Of a DNA stretch of 52,496 nucleotides, positions 8,828-17,946 are shown piece by piece. The translations under genes were made by a program, and so were the position numbers. Origin of the DNA: Thermoprotei archaeon (GTDB lineage Archaea > Thermoproteota > Thermoprotei > Thermofilales > B20-G17); the NCBI GenBank assembly GCA_003650675.1, contig QMRH01000004.1:1-52496 (forward strand), read 5' to 3'. The notes below the pieces were generated by a model, which made no database searches, had not been told where the DNA came from, and saw nothing but the letters and a program-made list of their open reading frames with translations. Numbering within the stretch: position 1 is the first letter of the stretch; each line of letters starts with the position of its first letter.

Positions 8828-9358
8828 ATGTACAATAGGGCCTTTTATCCAGGGAGATTTCAGCCGTTTCATCTGGGCCACCTTCACGCAATCCGCCATA
8901 TACTTAAGGTTTCAAGGGAAATAGTCATAGGTGTGGCTGCAGCCCAATTCAACTATACGAGGGAGAACCCTTTTACAGCCGGTGAAAGGGTTGAGATGAT
9001 AAGGCTTGGAGTAGGGGATCTTTGGTCACGAACATATGTAATCCCCATAGAAAATGTTTCGAATAACCTAGAGTGGGTTACCCATGTTATAGCTTTAACC
9101 CCGAGGTTTGACGTTGTCTTTACGAACAATAAGCTTGTAAAGATCCTGTTTAAGAGACACGGCTTTAGGGTGGAGCCGATACCCTGGTTTAAAAAGGATC
9201 GATGCTCAGGGAGGATTATCAGAAAACTTATGCTAAAGGGTGATGAATGGAAAAATCTTGTACCGGAGGACGTAGCCCTTTTTGTAGAGAGAATAGATGG
9301 TGTTAAAAGAGTTAGAGAAATTTTTAGCCTTGAGGAAGCCAGGTTACCCTTGAGGTGA
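8828..9358 (+). CDS. nadM: Nicotinamide-nucleotide adenylyltransferase, archaeal type
   Basis: 176-residue NMN adenylyltransferase that joins NMN and ATP to NAD. GRFQPFHLGH (about residues 9-18) is the nucleotidyltransferase signature, and the C-terminal CSGRIIRKLM occupies the position of the IS-x-T-x-IR motif, with a slightly unusual first half. ATG 8828 is chosen because the alternative GTG at 8780 only adds a poorly conserved leader before MYNRAFYPGRFQ. The gene ends six bases before the CinA-like gene, and both act on pyridine nucleotides, so they form a small NAD operon. Confidence 0.93.
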   Translation: MYNRAFYPGRFQPFHLGHLHAIRHILKVSREIVIGVAAAQFNYTRENPFTAGERVEMIRLGVGDLWSRTYVIPIENVSNNLEWVTHVIALTPRFDVVFTNNKLVKILFKRHGFRVEPIPWFKKDRCSGRIIRKLMLKGDEWKNLVPEDVALFVERIDGVKRVREIFSLEEARLPLR

Positions 9359-9364
9359 ACATTC

Positions 9365-10195
9365 ATGGTGACCGTCGAGTTGCTGACTATAGGAACCGAA
9401 TTGGTCATAGGGTTAACCTTGAATACTAATGCTCAATGGCTTGCACGGAGGCTTACAGCATTAGGGTGTCGTATTACAAGAGTTGTGACAGTTAGGGATG
9501 AATTAGGGGAAATAGTCGATGCCATCAGAGACTGCATTAAACGGGGGGTTGATGTAGTTATCACTAGCGGGGGTCTGGGACCAACCGAAGACGATAAAAC
9601 CCTTAAAGCTGTTTCCATGGCCCTCAATAGGAAACTTACATTAAATGAGGAAGCCCTGAAGCTTGTTAAAGCTTGCTATAAAAGGTTGTTTGAAGAGGGA
9701 GCGATAGGAACCCCGGAACTCACACCTGAACGAGAAAAAATGGCGTTGCTTCCTGAAGGCTCAAAACCCCTTGAAAACCCCGTTGGCGCAGCGCCGGGAG
9801 TTTTAGTGGAAGCCGGCGAGATAACGGTTATATGTCTACCGGGGGTGCCTAAGGAACTTAAGGCCATATTTGAAAGGCACCTGGAAACGTACTTTAAAAG
9901 GAGAACAGGAAACCTTTTTTCGAAAACATTGGTGATTGAAACCAGCTGTAACGATGAATCCAGTTTAGCTCGGATTCTAAAAGACTGCTCTAAGATTTTT
10001 CCGGAAGCCTACATAAAGTCACATGCAGAAAAATTCGACAGAATGGAAGGTATACCCATTACGGTTACAGTACACGGCCATACCCAGCAGCAAGTTAAAG
10101 CTATGCTTAGAAAAATAACCAATAAAATTTGCGAAAAACTCAGGAAAAAGGGTTACCGTTGCATAAAGATCCTCGATTTTCAGCAGATAAATTAA
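9365..10195 (+). CDS. CinA N-terminal-like (MoCF/COG1058) protein, NMN deamidase-related
   Basis: 276-residue protein of the CinA N-terminal family, built on a molybdopterin-binding-like (MoCF) fold. Seen: ELLTIGTELVIG at the start, TSGGLGPTEDD (about 67-77), and PVGAAPGVLVE followed by VICLPGVPKE (from about 140). Bacterial CinA N-domains hydrolyse ADP-ribose; the C-terminal NMN-deamidase domain of full CinA is absent here. Archaeal stand-alone copies are commonly labelled nicotinamide mononucleotide deamidase-related, without proven activity. The close coupling to nadM (6-base gap) supports a role in pyridine-nucleotide salvage or repair. Confidence 0.85.
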   Translation: MVTVELLTIGTELVIGLTLNTNAQWLARRLTALGCRITRVVTVRDELGEIVDAIRDCIKRGVDVVITSGGLGPTEDDKTLKAVSMALNRKLTLNEEALKLVKACYKRLFEEGAIGTPELTPEREKMALLPEGSKPLENPVGAAPGVLVEAGEITVICLPGVPKELKAIFERHLETYFKRRTGNLFSKTLVIETSCNDESSLARILKDCSKIFPEAYIKSHAEKFDRMEGIPITVTVHGHTQQQVKAMLRKITNKICEKLRKKGYRCIKILDFQQIN

Positions 10196-10219
10196 ACCGG
10201 TTTTCCACTAAAAATAAGT

Positions 10220-11158
10220 TTACATAGTGTCTTTTGCACACATAGCCAACAGTTCTTTTATAACGTTCTTCTCCGGAGTTGTCAGTCTTCTATTTATTAA
10301 CTTCTCAAGTTTTTCTATTGTTCTTTCAAGGTTGAAGTGGACCTTCTCCGCAAAGCCGCCGGTGATCCAAAGTAACGTGTCTAATAGAAGGGGAGGAATG
10401 CCGGTTTTTTCGGAAACCTCGCTCCAAGCTTTTTTAACCTCCCCACTCTTTCTCGATAAAAGGATGTTAGCTAACCTGCTGAAACCAGATATATAATCAA
10501 AAGTTTTTATTATACCGCTTGTTAAGGATATTAAGCAGACACGGTGGTCGGCTGGTAGAGGTATTTTGAATGGGAGGGTGTGCTTTAAGCCTGAGGCTTC
10601 CAGAGCATAGTGGAACATTTTTACTGAAAACACTATCGTCTTGGAATCGGGATCCGTATTAAGTAGATGTGCTAGGTCTCGTCTAAACAGGTTTAAATCC
10701 TCCACATATCTTTGAAATTTCTCCTGGAAAACGGGTGCAAATAGCTTAAAAAATCTTTGTAGCCTAGCTTCTTTCACGGTTTTAAGGCGTCTCATGCTGG
10801 GACTCTTCTCGAGAAAAAGCAGTGAAATTTCCCGTGGACTTAATTCCTTATGTTTACTGACAAAGGTTTCTAGATAGTTCCAGTGTTCCTCACCCTTCGT
10901 AGATAGTTGATAACTTACTAAGGAAACTGCAATGATCAAGGTAAATGCTCTAAAAGGATCTTCTATTTTCTTTAGAATGTTGGTTACAACATGGTATTGG
11001 GGATCATGTTTCTCCAGTTGGCCTAAAAATAACTTTATACGGGGGGTTGAAAGGGATTTGGAAACTTCTAATATTCTTTCTCTATCCCTCCAAAAGAACA
11101 ACCCACCTACTCCCCTAACCATGTATTTTAAATTATCTTTGGCTATATATTTCAACAT
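10220..11158 (-). CDS. AGOG-type 8-oxoguanine DNA glycosylase/lyase (probable)
   Basis: 312 residues resembling archaeal N-glycosylase/DNA lyase (AGOG), a helix-hairpin-helix base-excision enzyme for oxidised guanine. The supporting region is KTIVFSVKMFHYAL (about 172-185, candidate Schiff-base lysine) followed by IPLPADHRVCLISL (about 198-211, candidate catalytic aspartate in P-x-D-x-RV), then PPLLLDTLLWITGG near 270, which fits the terminal helices of that family. Longer than the roughly 250 residues typical of AGOG. It overlaps nothing and is convergent with the CinA-like gene. Assignment rests on motif order, not on alignment. Confidence 0.65.
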   Translation of the reverse strand: MLKYIAKDNLKYMVRGVGGLFFWRDRERILEVSKSLSTPRIKLFLGQLEKHDPQYHVVTNILKKIEDPFRAFTLIIAVSLVSYQLSTKGEEHWNYLETFVSKHKELSPREISLLFLEKSPSMRRLKTVKEARLQRFFKLFAPVFQEKFQRYVEDLNLFRRDLAHLLNTDPDSKTIVFSVKMFHYALEASGLKHTLPFKIPLPADHRVCLISLTSGIIKTFDYISGFSRLANILLSRKSGEVKKAWSEVSEKTGIPPLLLDTLLWITGGFAEKVHFNLERTIEKLEKLINRRLTTPEKNVIKELLAMCAKDTM

Positions 11159-11323
11159 CGACCTCTTTCATGATCAGGTTTTCTAGGGGCCGAGAAGAAC
11201 CCATTATTACATCGTTTTCTTTGGATCCAACATTACAGTAAAGCTTTCCATTTCTTCGTTGAAGCCGCTTGGTTTTGAAGAAGATATAAGGGTACTAGCG
11301 TTATTTTAGTAAGGTGTGTTAAA

Positions 11324-12619
11324 ATGAAGTTTGAATGGTATACGGATTTTGTAGATTTAGAATATACTCCATCCAGCGACGAGCTTCTAGCCTTCTTCAA
11401 GGTAACACCTGATAAGGGCATAACCTTGGAAGAAGCTGCCGGTAGGATAGCGTCGGAAAGCAGTATAGGAACCTGGACTACATTGACCACCATGACCCCC
11501 GATCTAAAGAAGCTTATGGCCAAAGCATACTACATTTCTGCTGACGGCTTAGTTAAAATAGCTTATCCATTGGAGCTATTCGAACTAGATAATATTCCAC
11601 AAATATTGAGCTCGGTTGCGGGGAACATCTTCGGCATGCGGGCTATTAAATTCCTGAAGCTTCTAGACATAAGGTTTCCCAGGAAACTTATAGACCACTA
11701 TAGGGGGCCTGAACATGGAATCGAAGGTGTAAGAAGAATACTGAAAGTCTATGGAAGACCCATAACAGCGACTGTTGTTAAACCGAAGGTTGGCTTGACA
11801 ACCGAGAGGTACGCGGAGGAGGCATATAAGATTCTCTCTGGCGGGATCGACCTCTTAAAGGACGACGAAAACCTTTCAAGCCAAGGTTTTAACCCATTCG
11901 AAAAACGGCTTAACGCAGTCATGAAGGTTATAGAGAAGATTGAACGTGAAACCGGTGAGAAGAAAGGCTATTTAATAAATGTTACAGCTGAAACCCGCGA
12001 AGCTGAGAGACGCATAAAACTGGTGGCGGATTACGGTAACCCGTTTATAATGATAGATATTTTAACGGTGGGTTGGGGCGCCTTACAGACTCTTAGGGAG
12101 CTTGCACATGACTATAAGCTAGCTATACATGCCCACAGGGCTTTCCACGCTGCTTTCACCAGGATGAAGGAACATGGAATGACCATGCTAGTTGTAGCTA
12201 AACTTGCTAGGCTCATAGGGGTCGACCATATTCATGTAGGCTCACCCGTCGGGAAAATGGAGGCAAAGACCATGGATGTTTTAAATATACAGAAATGCAT
12301 TACAGAGAAGACGTATGAACCCGCAACTTTTAAAGCGTTTAAACAGGATTGGGGGAACTTGAAGCCAGTTCTGCCGGTTTCTTCGGGGGGATTACACCCA
12401 GGGCTCCTCCCCGAGACCGTGAAAATCATGGGAACAGATATTCTGATCCAGGTGGGTGGAGGCGTTACAGGCCATCCTGCTGGAAGCTTTTCAGGCGCTA
12501 GAGCTGTCAGACAGGCCTTGGATGCTATTAAGGAAGGAGTGAGTTTAGAGGAGTATGCGGAAACCCATCCCGAACTAAAGCAGGCTTTAGATAAATGGGG
12601 GCATGTGAGGCCAAAGTAG
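11324..12619 (+). CDS. rbcL: Ribulose-1,5-bisphosphate carboxylase/oxygenase, form III
   Basis: 431-residue large subunit of archaeal RuBisCO, which fixes CO2 onto ribulose bisphosphate to give two 3-phosphoglycerates. The full active site is present: E45 and T50-W51-T52, N101, K153 and K155 in VVKPKVGL, carbamylated K179 with D181 and E182 in LLKDDEN, HAHRAFHAAF near 270, GSPVGKMEA (loop 6 lysine) near 305, SSGG near 350 and QVGGGVTGHPAG near 377. Length and sequence fit form III, which in archaea works in the AMP/nucleoside-ribose degradation pathway rather than the Calvin cycle. AMP phosphorylase and ribose-1,5-bisphosphate isomerase are not in this window. Monocistronic. Confidence 0.95.
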   Translation: MKFEWYTDFVDLEYTPSSDELLAFFKVTPDKGITLEEAAGRIASESSIGTWTTLTTMTPDLKKLMAKAYYISADGLVKIAYPLELFELDNIPQILSSVAGNIFGMRAIKFLKLLDIRFPRKLIDHYRGPEHGIEGVRRILKVYGRPITATVVKPKVGLTTERYAEEAYKILSGGIDLLKDDENLSSQGFNPFEKRLNAVMKVIEKIERETGEKKGYLINVTAETREAERRIKLVADYGNPFIMIDILTVGWGALQTLRELAHDYKLAIHAHRAFHAAFTRMKEHGMTMLVVAKLARLIGVDHIHVGSPVGKMEAKTMDVLNIQKCITEKTYEPATFKAFKQDWGNLKPVLPVSSGGLHPGLLPETVKIMGTDILIQVGGGVTGHPAGSFSGARAVRQALDAIKEGVSLEEYAETHPELKQALDKWGHVRPK

Positions 12620-12706
12620 CGTTGAACTTTAATATAATAAGGGGATAATTTAGATTTGGGGGATGACCCGTGTTGCAGCCCTTCCGATGAATGAGGATGG
12701 GCGGGG

Positions 12707-14041
12707 TTAAGGGGATCCCCCTCTAGATCCTCTTTTTCTCAAAAATCTTATGGAGGATACTTTTCTTTGAAGCCTTGAAAGGGTTTCAAGCGAGAAAAGC
12801 TTCGATGATGCGTACAATAATGCAATTGAAAGGACTACCGAGAACCCCATGTACACTGGGAGCTCGGCTGGCAGGGAACCGAGAACCATTTCCTTTAACA
12901 CCGCCATGGTTTGCACTATAGGAAAACTGTATACTAGGGCTTTGTAGATTGGGCTAAGTGACCCGACATCCATGAATGCTATTACAAATGCCGGTATCAT
13001 TATGAAGGATACTGTAGGGCCGAGAATAGTTGATGCGACACGGGTGTCTTTACTGAGAGCACCTACTATCGTTCCGACGGCGGCGGTGAAGAAAAGCGTT
13101 ATAATTATGCTTGCAAACAGGTAGAGCATGTTCGTGTAGTCTAGTGAAAGCAGGCTCGTGGTCTTTATAGAGAAACCTTGTTTAACTGATTGAAGCGCGA
13201 TATCGAATGTGTAAAAATAGGCTACGAAACCTATTAGAGACGCTACTGAACCTATAATGGACACCATAAACGAGCCAAGAAGCTTTGCCATAAGGATATA
13301 GGACCTTGGAATAGGTAGTGTTAGAAGGGTTTCAAGGGTTTTCTCTTCATTTTCCACAGCCATTGATGTGGAAGACATTTGGATAACTGTAGCCGCTATT
13401 GTGAATAAGGCTAAAGGTAGAAGAAATGCGGCGAAAGACAGGGATGATAGTATCTGTGAGGGATCCCCTTCGAGTAGAATTCCTTTTCTAGCCATAAATG
13501 TTGATATATTAGCTCTTACCGGATCCTTGACTATCTCAAGTTGAATGCCTGTACCTTGCAGGTATATTGCTCCAAGGTAGTTGTCTATCATTTGCTCTAG
13601 GATAGTGTATCTAGCGGTATTTGCACCGAAGAACCCGCTACTCTTAACTATAACGAGGTACTGTAGCTTGACGAAAGTCCTATTCATCACCATTGATCCA
13701 TATCCTTTGGGAATTACTAGGATCAGGTCGAGGTCTATGTTTTCTTCGGCGATTTTTGTAAGATTAAGAGGGGCTTGAGCTGAAACATTTAGTAGACGGA
13801 CCTTAAGCGCTTGGGGCACCGAGTTTAAGAAGTTAAAAAGCTGTCTTGAGGGGAAGGAGGAGTCCAGGTCTATGACCCCTACATTTAGTGGCTGAGCTAT
13901 CTGTTGTACAGCTTCTTTCATGGGGATTGTTATGGCGAAGCCCATTAGGGGCATTAGAACAGCTGAAAGTATGAAGCCTATCATTATCTGTGGATTGCGT
14001 ATCAGCTCCTTAAACTCCTTGGATATTAAGGCTTTAAGCAT
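12707..14041 (-). CDS. ABC-2 type transporter permease
   Basis: 444-residue membrane subunit of an ABC exporter. One helix near the N-terminus (about 22-42) is followed by a large extracytoplasmic domain of about 170 residues and then five to six helices between about 205 and 425, the ABC-2/NatB layout. ENEEKTLETLLTLPIPRS (about 235-252) is a typical cytoplasmic loop of this family. ATG 14041 is chosen: AAGGTG lies six bases before it, while ATG 14047 directly abuts that site. It overlaps the upstream ATPase gene by eight bases. Substrate unknown; exporters of this class move peptides, lipids, drugs or sodium. Confidence 0.85.
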   Translation of the reverse strand: MLKALISKEFKELIRNPQIMIGFILSAVLMPLMGFAITIPMKEAVQQIAQPLNVGVIDLDSSFPSRQLFNFLNSVPQALKVRLLNVSAQAPLNLTKIAEENIDLDLILVIPKGYGSMVMNRTFVKLQYLVIVKSSGFFGANTARYTILEQMIDNYLGAIYLQGTGIQLEIVKDPVRANISTFMARKGILLEGDPSQILSSLSFAAFLLPLALFTIAATVIQMSSTSMAVENEEKTLETLLTLPIPRSYILMAKLLGSFMVSIIGSVASLIGFVAYFYTFDIALQSVKQGFSIKTTSLLSLDYTNMLYLFASIIITLFFTAAVGTIVGALSKDTRVASTILGPTVSFIMIPAFVIAFMDVGSLSPIYKALVYSFPIVQTMAVLKEMVLGSLPAELPVYMGFSVVLSIALLYASSKLFSLETLSRLQRKVSSIRFLRKRGSRGGSP

Positions 14042-14774
14042 AGACATCACCTTTTACGAGTTTTATGAAAAGGTTTTCAAGGTTGTCTACGCTGTGTTTA
14101 TCTAGAAGCTCATCCACATAACCTTCCTCTAGTATTACCCCTTCATTTATTACTGCGATTTTTTCACATATGTCTTGTATCTCGTTCATGTTGTGGCTTG
14201 AAACAAGCACTGTTATGGAATGTGTTCTACTAAACTCTTTTATGGTATTCCTGATCTCCTTTGCGTGGAGAACGTCGAGACCGGCTGTAGGTTCATCGAG
14301 TATGGCTACCCGTGGCATTATCATTAGGGCTCTGGCCAACTGGATCCTACGTTTCATGCCTTTGCTGTAGTTTTTCATTTTATCGTATAACCGTTCGCCA
14401 AGCCCAGCTATCTTTATTCCTAGTTCAAGTGCTTCTTCAGCATCCTTTCCCTTTCCAAAATATACTTCAGCCATTAGCTTAAGGTACTCGTATCCCGTCA
14501 AAAACCTGTATGTTCCAGCGTCTTCAGGAAGATAGGAAATTATCTTCCTTATCTCATTAGCTTCTTTAACCACGTCTTTTCCACATATGGTTACATGCCC
14601 GGATGTTGGTAGAAGGAGGGTTGCTATTATCCTGAATGTTGTTGTTTTTCCAGCGCCGTTGGGTCCAACTAAGCCGAACACCTCTCCCTCTTCCACCGTA
14701 AACGTTATCCCTCTTAAGGCAAGAAAATCACCAAAGGCCTTAACCAATTTTTCCACTTGAACTGCTTTTATCAT
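14034..14774 (-). CDS. ABC transporter ATP-binding protein
   Basis: 246-residue ATPase partner of the ABC-2 permease. Walker A GPNGAGKTT (about 34-42), Q-loop region SYLPEDAGTYRFLT, signature YSKGMKRRIQLA (about 138-149, a common exporter variant of LSGGQ), Walker B VAILDEPTAGLD (about 158-169) and the H-loop VSSHN are all visible. It is upstream of and overlapping the permease, so the two subunits are made together. The gene is divergent from AMMECR1. Confidence 0.93.
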   Translation of the reverse strand: MIKAVQVEKLVKAFGDFLALRGITFTVEEGEVFGLVGPNGAGKTTTFRIIATLLLPTSGHVTICGKDVVKEANEIRKIISYLPEDAGTYRFLTGYEYLKLMAEVYFGKGKDAEEALELGIKIAGLGERLYDKMKNYSKGMKRRIQLARALMIMPRVAILDEPTAGLDVLHAKEIRNTIKEFSRTHSITVLVSSHNMNEIQDICEKIAVINEGVILEEGYVDELLDKHSVDNLENLFIKLVKGDVYA

Positions 14775-14864
14775 ACGCTCCCCAAAACCTTAAGTAATAT
14801 CAGAAACACGGTTATATTTTTTATTATAAGAAGTATATATTTGTTGTAGAAAAGAGGGGAAAGA

Positions 14865-15548
14865 ATGGAAGAAAGCATGTTTAAACCATATACGTTGGAG
14901 GAAGGTAGATTTCTAGTTAAGCTTGCCAGGAAAGCTGTTGCAACATATATTGAGACCGGGAAAATGATTAGCCCCCCGGAAAATACCCCGCCGAAGCTAT
15001 TGACCGATAAGTATGGAGTCTTCACTACAATCGAGGTATTTAATCCACGTGGACGTAATGAGCTAAGGGGATGTATAGGTTTCCCCAGGGGATACAAAAA
15101 CGTGGTCACCGCTGTGATACAGAGTGCCATCGCCGCAGCCACCGAGGATCCCCGTTTCCCGCCCATGGCTCTAGAGGAGCTTAAGAAAACTGTTTTTGAG
15201 GTTTCAATACTCTCACCCATCGAATTGATTAAAGCTGAGAAGCCCGTCGACTACACGAACCTCGTAAAGGTTGGCGTCCATGGGCTTGTTATCGAGAAGG
15301 GATTTTTCACAGGTCTTCTCCTTCCACAAGTACCCGTCGAATACATGTGGAGTACGGAGGAATTTCTATCACAAACGTGTATGAAGGCCTGGCTACCTCC
15401 CGACTGCTGGTTTGAAGAGGATACTAAAATCTACAGGTTTCAAGCGCAATTATTCAAGGAGGTTGAGCCGGGAGGAGAAGTTATAGAGAGAAACCTTTTA
15501 AGGGAGCTTGAGGAAAAACAGAAAAAGCTTGGAGGTAAAATTCATTGA
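14865..15548 (+). CDS. AMMECR1-domain protein
   Basis: 227-residue member of the AMMECR1 family, conserved in archaea and eukaryotes. The diagnostic hexapeptide LRGCIG is at about 65-70 (ELRGCIGFPRGY), followed by AAATEDPRFPPM and the VEVSIL-like FEVSILSP. Biochemical function is not established; in several genomes AMMECR1 occurs beside or fused to MEMO-like and radical SAM proteins. Start at ATG 14865 is preceded by GAGGGGAAAG. Its TGA stop overlaps the TTG start of the PRPP synthetase gene, which implies coupled translation. Confidence 0.92.
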   Translation: MEESMFKPYTLEEGRFLVKLARKAVATYIETGKMISPPENTPPKLLTDKYGVFTTIEVFNPRGRNELRGCIGFPRGYKNVVTAVIQSAIAAATEDPRFPPMALEELKKTVFEVSILSPIELIKAEKPVDYTNLVKVGVHGLVIEKGFFTGLLLPQVPVEYMWSTEEFLSQTCMKAWLPPDCWFEEDTKIYRFQAQLFKEVEPGGEVIERNLLRELEEKQKKLGGKIH

Positions 15549-16441
15549 AGGTTTTAGCCGGTTCAGGTAGCCGTGTCTTAGGCTTAAAGGTTGCACGTTT
15601 ATTGAACGCAGAGATGGTTGATGTTCAGGTAAGGCGGTTCCCAGACGGAGAAATCTATGTGAGGCTTCTCGGCGAAGTTGAGGGAGAGGATGTCGTTCTC
15701 GTGCAGTCTATGGGAAAGAATCCTAACGAACTTTTAGTCGAGTTTCTGCTTCTGGCCGACACCCTCAAGGATCTTAAAGCAAGGAAAGTTATCGCGGTTG
15801 TACCATACTTTCCGTATGCCCGTCAGGATGCCAGGTTTAAACCTGGTGAGGCGTTTAGCCTTAAAACCGTTGTAAAGCTCGTGGAGGACGTGGGGATAGA
15901 TGCCATGATAACCGTTGACATGCATCTTCACAGAATAGAATCCCCAAGCAAAATCTTCAATATACCTGCATTTAATCTCACAGCCATGCCTCTTCTAGCT
16001 GAATATGCTTTAAAGACCTTGAACCTAGAAGAACCAATAGTCGTAGGACCTGATGAAGAAGCAGAACAGTGGGCTAAAACCGCCGCGGAAAGCATTGGAA
16101 GCGGATACCTTGTTCTAAGCAAAGTTAGGTTAGACGACTATAAGGTTGAGATCTCCTCTCCTCAATTAAATAGGGTGAAGGGGCGCAATGTCCTCATAGT
16201 TGACGATATTATAAGTACTGGAGGCACGATGAGTAAAGCGGTAAAACAGGTGTCGGAGGCTGGTGCAAAAAGGATAGTTGCCGCATGTACACACCCCCTT
16301 CTGGTAGGAGACTCAGTCTATAATATACTAAAGGCAGGAGCCGAATGCGTGATCGGTTCAGATACTGTTCAAAGCCATGTAAGCTATGTTAGTGTAGCTC
16401 CTATAATAGCCAACAAGCTAAAAGAAATACTTTTCAGCTAA
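15545..16441 (+). CDS. prs: Ribose-phosphate pyrophosphokinase (PRPP synthetase)
   Basis: 298-residue PRPP synthetase, making phosphoribosyl pyrophosphate from ribose 5-phosphate and ATP for nucleotide, histidine and tryptophan synthesis. Motifs: RRFPDGEIYVR near 29-39, VVPYFPYARQDARF (about 81-94), TVDMHLHRIE (catalytic histidines) and the PRPP loop VDDIISTGGTM (about 218-228). The start is TTG at 15545 in the overlap TTGA with AMMECR1; no ATG gives a full N-terminal strand. With RuBisCO III about 3 kb away this gene sits in a ribose-phosphate neighbourhood, but not in an operon with it. Confidence 0.95.
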   Translation: MKVLAGSGSRVLGLKVARLLNAEMVDVQVRRFPDGEIYVRLLGEVEGEDVVLVQSMGKNPNELLVEFLLLADTLKDLKARKVIAVVPYFPYARQDARFKPGEAFSLKTVVKLVEDVGIDAMITVDMHLHRIESPSKIFNIPAFNLTAMPLLAEYALKTLNLEEPIVVGPDEEAEQWAKTAAESIGSGYLVLSKVRLDDYKVEISSPQLNRVKGRNVLIVDDIISTGGTMSKAVKQVSEAGAKRIVAACTHPLLVGDSVYNILKAGAECVIGSDTVQSHVSYVSVAPIIANKLKEILFS

Positions 16442-16450
16442 AAGGAAAAG

Positions 16451-16750
16451 CTATTTAATCGCAGAAACTATTGTTTCCCTAGCTTTCTCCAAGTCTAATT
16501 TACCTCGATCATTCAGGGGGATCCGTGTAAGAACATGCTTTATCGAGCCGTCTTCCATCTCTACAAACACCTGAGGGAGATCAAAGCCCCCTAATTCATC
16601 CTTTTCACCATGCTTTATGAGCAACTCCCAGTCTTCTTTCCTCTCCTCGACCTCGATGTCCATCTCCTCTGCAATTTCCCTTAGAAGCCTCTTTACCTTA
16701 CCTCTTAAAGGATCGTAGTCCGCGGTGACTAATATAATTTTTCTAGCCAA
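16451..16750 (-). CDS. Small conserved protein, possible thioredoxin-like fold without cysteines
   Basis: 99 residues from TTG 16750 (a GTG at 16759 adds three); AAAGGTG six bases before the TTG supports that choice. The pattern of an N-terminal strand (KIILVTADYD), two helices, then FDLPQVFVEMEDGSIKHVL resembles the cis-proline and beta-hairpin half of thioredoxin/glutaredoxin folds, but there is no CxxC or any catalytic cysteine after the start. Convergent with prs at a ten-base distance. No known function; fold idea is inference. Confidence 0.6.
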   Translation of the reverse strand: MARKIILVTADYDPLRGKVKRLLREIAEEMDIEVEERKEDWELLIKHGEKDELGGFDLPQVFVEMEDGSIKHVLTRIPLNDRGKLDLEKARETIVSAIK

Positions 16751-16868
16751 AACACACACCTTTAAGTGATATGTATCCGTTTTCGAGGTATTTATCTCTT
16801 TCTAAGCCTCCACTATGTTAGTAGATATTGTAATATAGTCGGTTTCCCTTTAACATGACGGAGAGAAC

Positions 16869-17885
16869 ATGTTACTGTCGAAGTTTCCTAGGGTAAGGCT
16901 TACACCCCTTCCTACACCCCTTGAGAAACTAGAAAGATTAAGCAAGGAGCTTGGTGTGGACATCTATGTGAAACGCGATGATGTAATGACTTTAGCTTTT
17001 GGAGGAAATAAGGTTAGGAAGCTGGAATTTACCCTCGGCGACGCCATTGCAAAAGGTTGTGACACTATAGTAACCACAGGTGCCTTAACCTCCAATCATG
17101 CACGACTAACTGCTGCCGCATGCCGTAAACTTGGCTTGAAGCTGGTTCTCGTACTTAGAGGAAGGGATCGCCAGTTCCCTAGAAAAGTCAAGGGAAACCT
17201 CCTGTTAGACTATATTTTTGGTGCAGACATTAGGATCGCGGATGTAGATAAAAGCGAGATACCGCGTGTTTTAAGGGAGGTTGCAGAGGAGCTTAAGGGC
17301 GAAGGATATAAGCCCTATATCCTGCCAACAGGCGGCGCCACACCCGTAGGTGTTTTAGGCTACGTTAACGCATGTATGGAACTAATTTACCAGCTTAACG
17401 AAAGAAATCTTGAGGTAGACTACCTGGTACATGCAAGTGGAACTGGAGGAACACAGGCTGGACTTGTGCTCGGCTTCAAGGCATTTAATACACCAATAAA
17501 GGTTATAGGTGTAAGTGAAGGAACACCCGTCGAAACCTTAAGGAGAAAAGTGTATGATCTGGCCAACGAGGCTGCAAAGCTACTCGACTTAAACGTAAAA
17601 ATCGATGACAGCGACATCGTTGTCGAGGGAAGATACATGTTCGGCGGCTTCGGAGTAATCACGAAAGAGGTCGTGGACACCATAAAGTATGTTGCTAGAA
17701 CAGAGGGGTTGCTATTGGATCCAATATATACAGCTAAAGCCATGTACGGTTTGATCGACATGATTAGGAACGGTGAAATCGATAAAGGATCGAAGGTAGT
17801 ATTCTTACATACAGGTGGTACGCCGCTAATATTCCACTTGGACCACGAAGTAAGGGAGAAGGGGGAGATACCGTCCTCCGTGTAA
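16869..17885 (+). CDS. PLP-dependent ACC deaminase/D-cysteine desulfhydrase family enzyme
   Basis: 338-residue fold-type II PLP enzyme. In this family, D-cysteine desulfhydrase breaks D-cysteine into pyruvate, H2S and ammonia, and ACC deaminase opens the cyclopropane ring. The PLP lysine is in FGGNKVRKLEF (about 43-53), with TGALTSNHARLTAAA and the phosphate-binding SGTGGTQAG (about 191-199). Archaeal members are usually considered desulfhydrases, but sequence alone does not separate the two. ATG 16869 is preceded by GGAGAG. Followed by a small unknown gene on the same strand. Confidence 0.9.
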   Translation: MLLSKFPRVRLTPLPTPLEKLERLSKELGVDIYVKRDDVMTLAFGGNKVRKLEFTLGDAIAKGCDTIVTTGALTSNHARLTAAACRKLGLKLVLVLRGRDRQFPRKVKGNLLLDYIFGADIRIADVDKSEIPRVLREVAEELKGEGYKPYILPTGGATPVGVLGYVNACMELIYQLNERNLEVDYLVHASGTGGTQAGLVLGFKAFNTPIKVIGVSEGTPVETLRRKVYDLANEAAKLLDLNVKIDDSDIVVEGRYMFGGFGVITKEVVDTIKYVARTEGLLLDPIYTAKAMYGLIDMIRNGEIDKGSKVVFLHTGGTPLIFHLDHEVREKGEIPSSV

Positions 17886-17946
17886 TGTACGCTTAAAACC
17901 ATACTCTTATATTCATAGCCAGCAATAGATAATCAATGGAATAAGC

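Noticed and set aside
12640-12720. Possible C/D box small RNA (ATGA and GATGA repeats)
   Set aside because: No proper UGAUGA plus CUGA box pairs at the right spacing.
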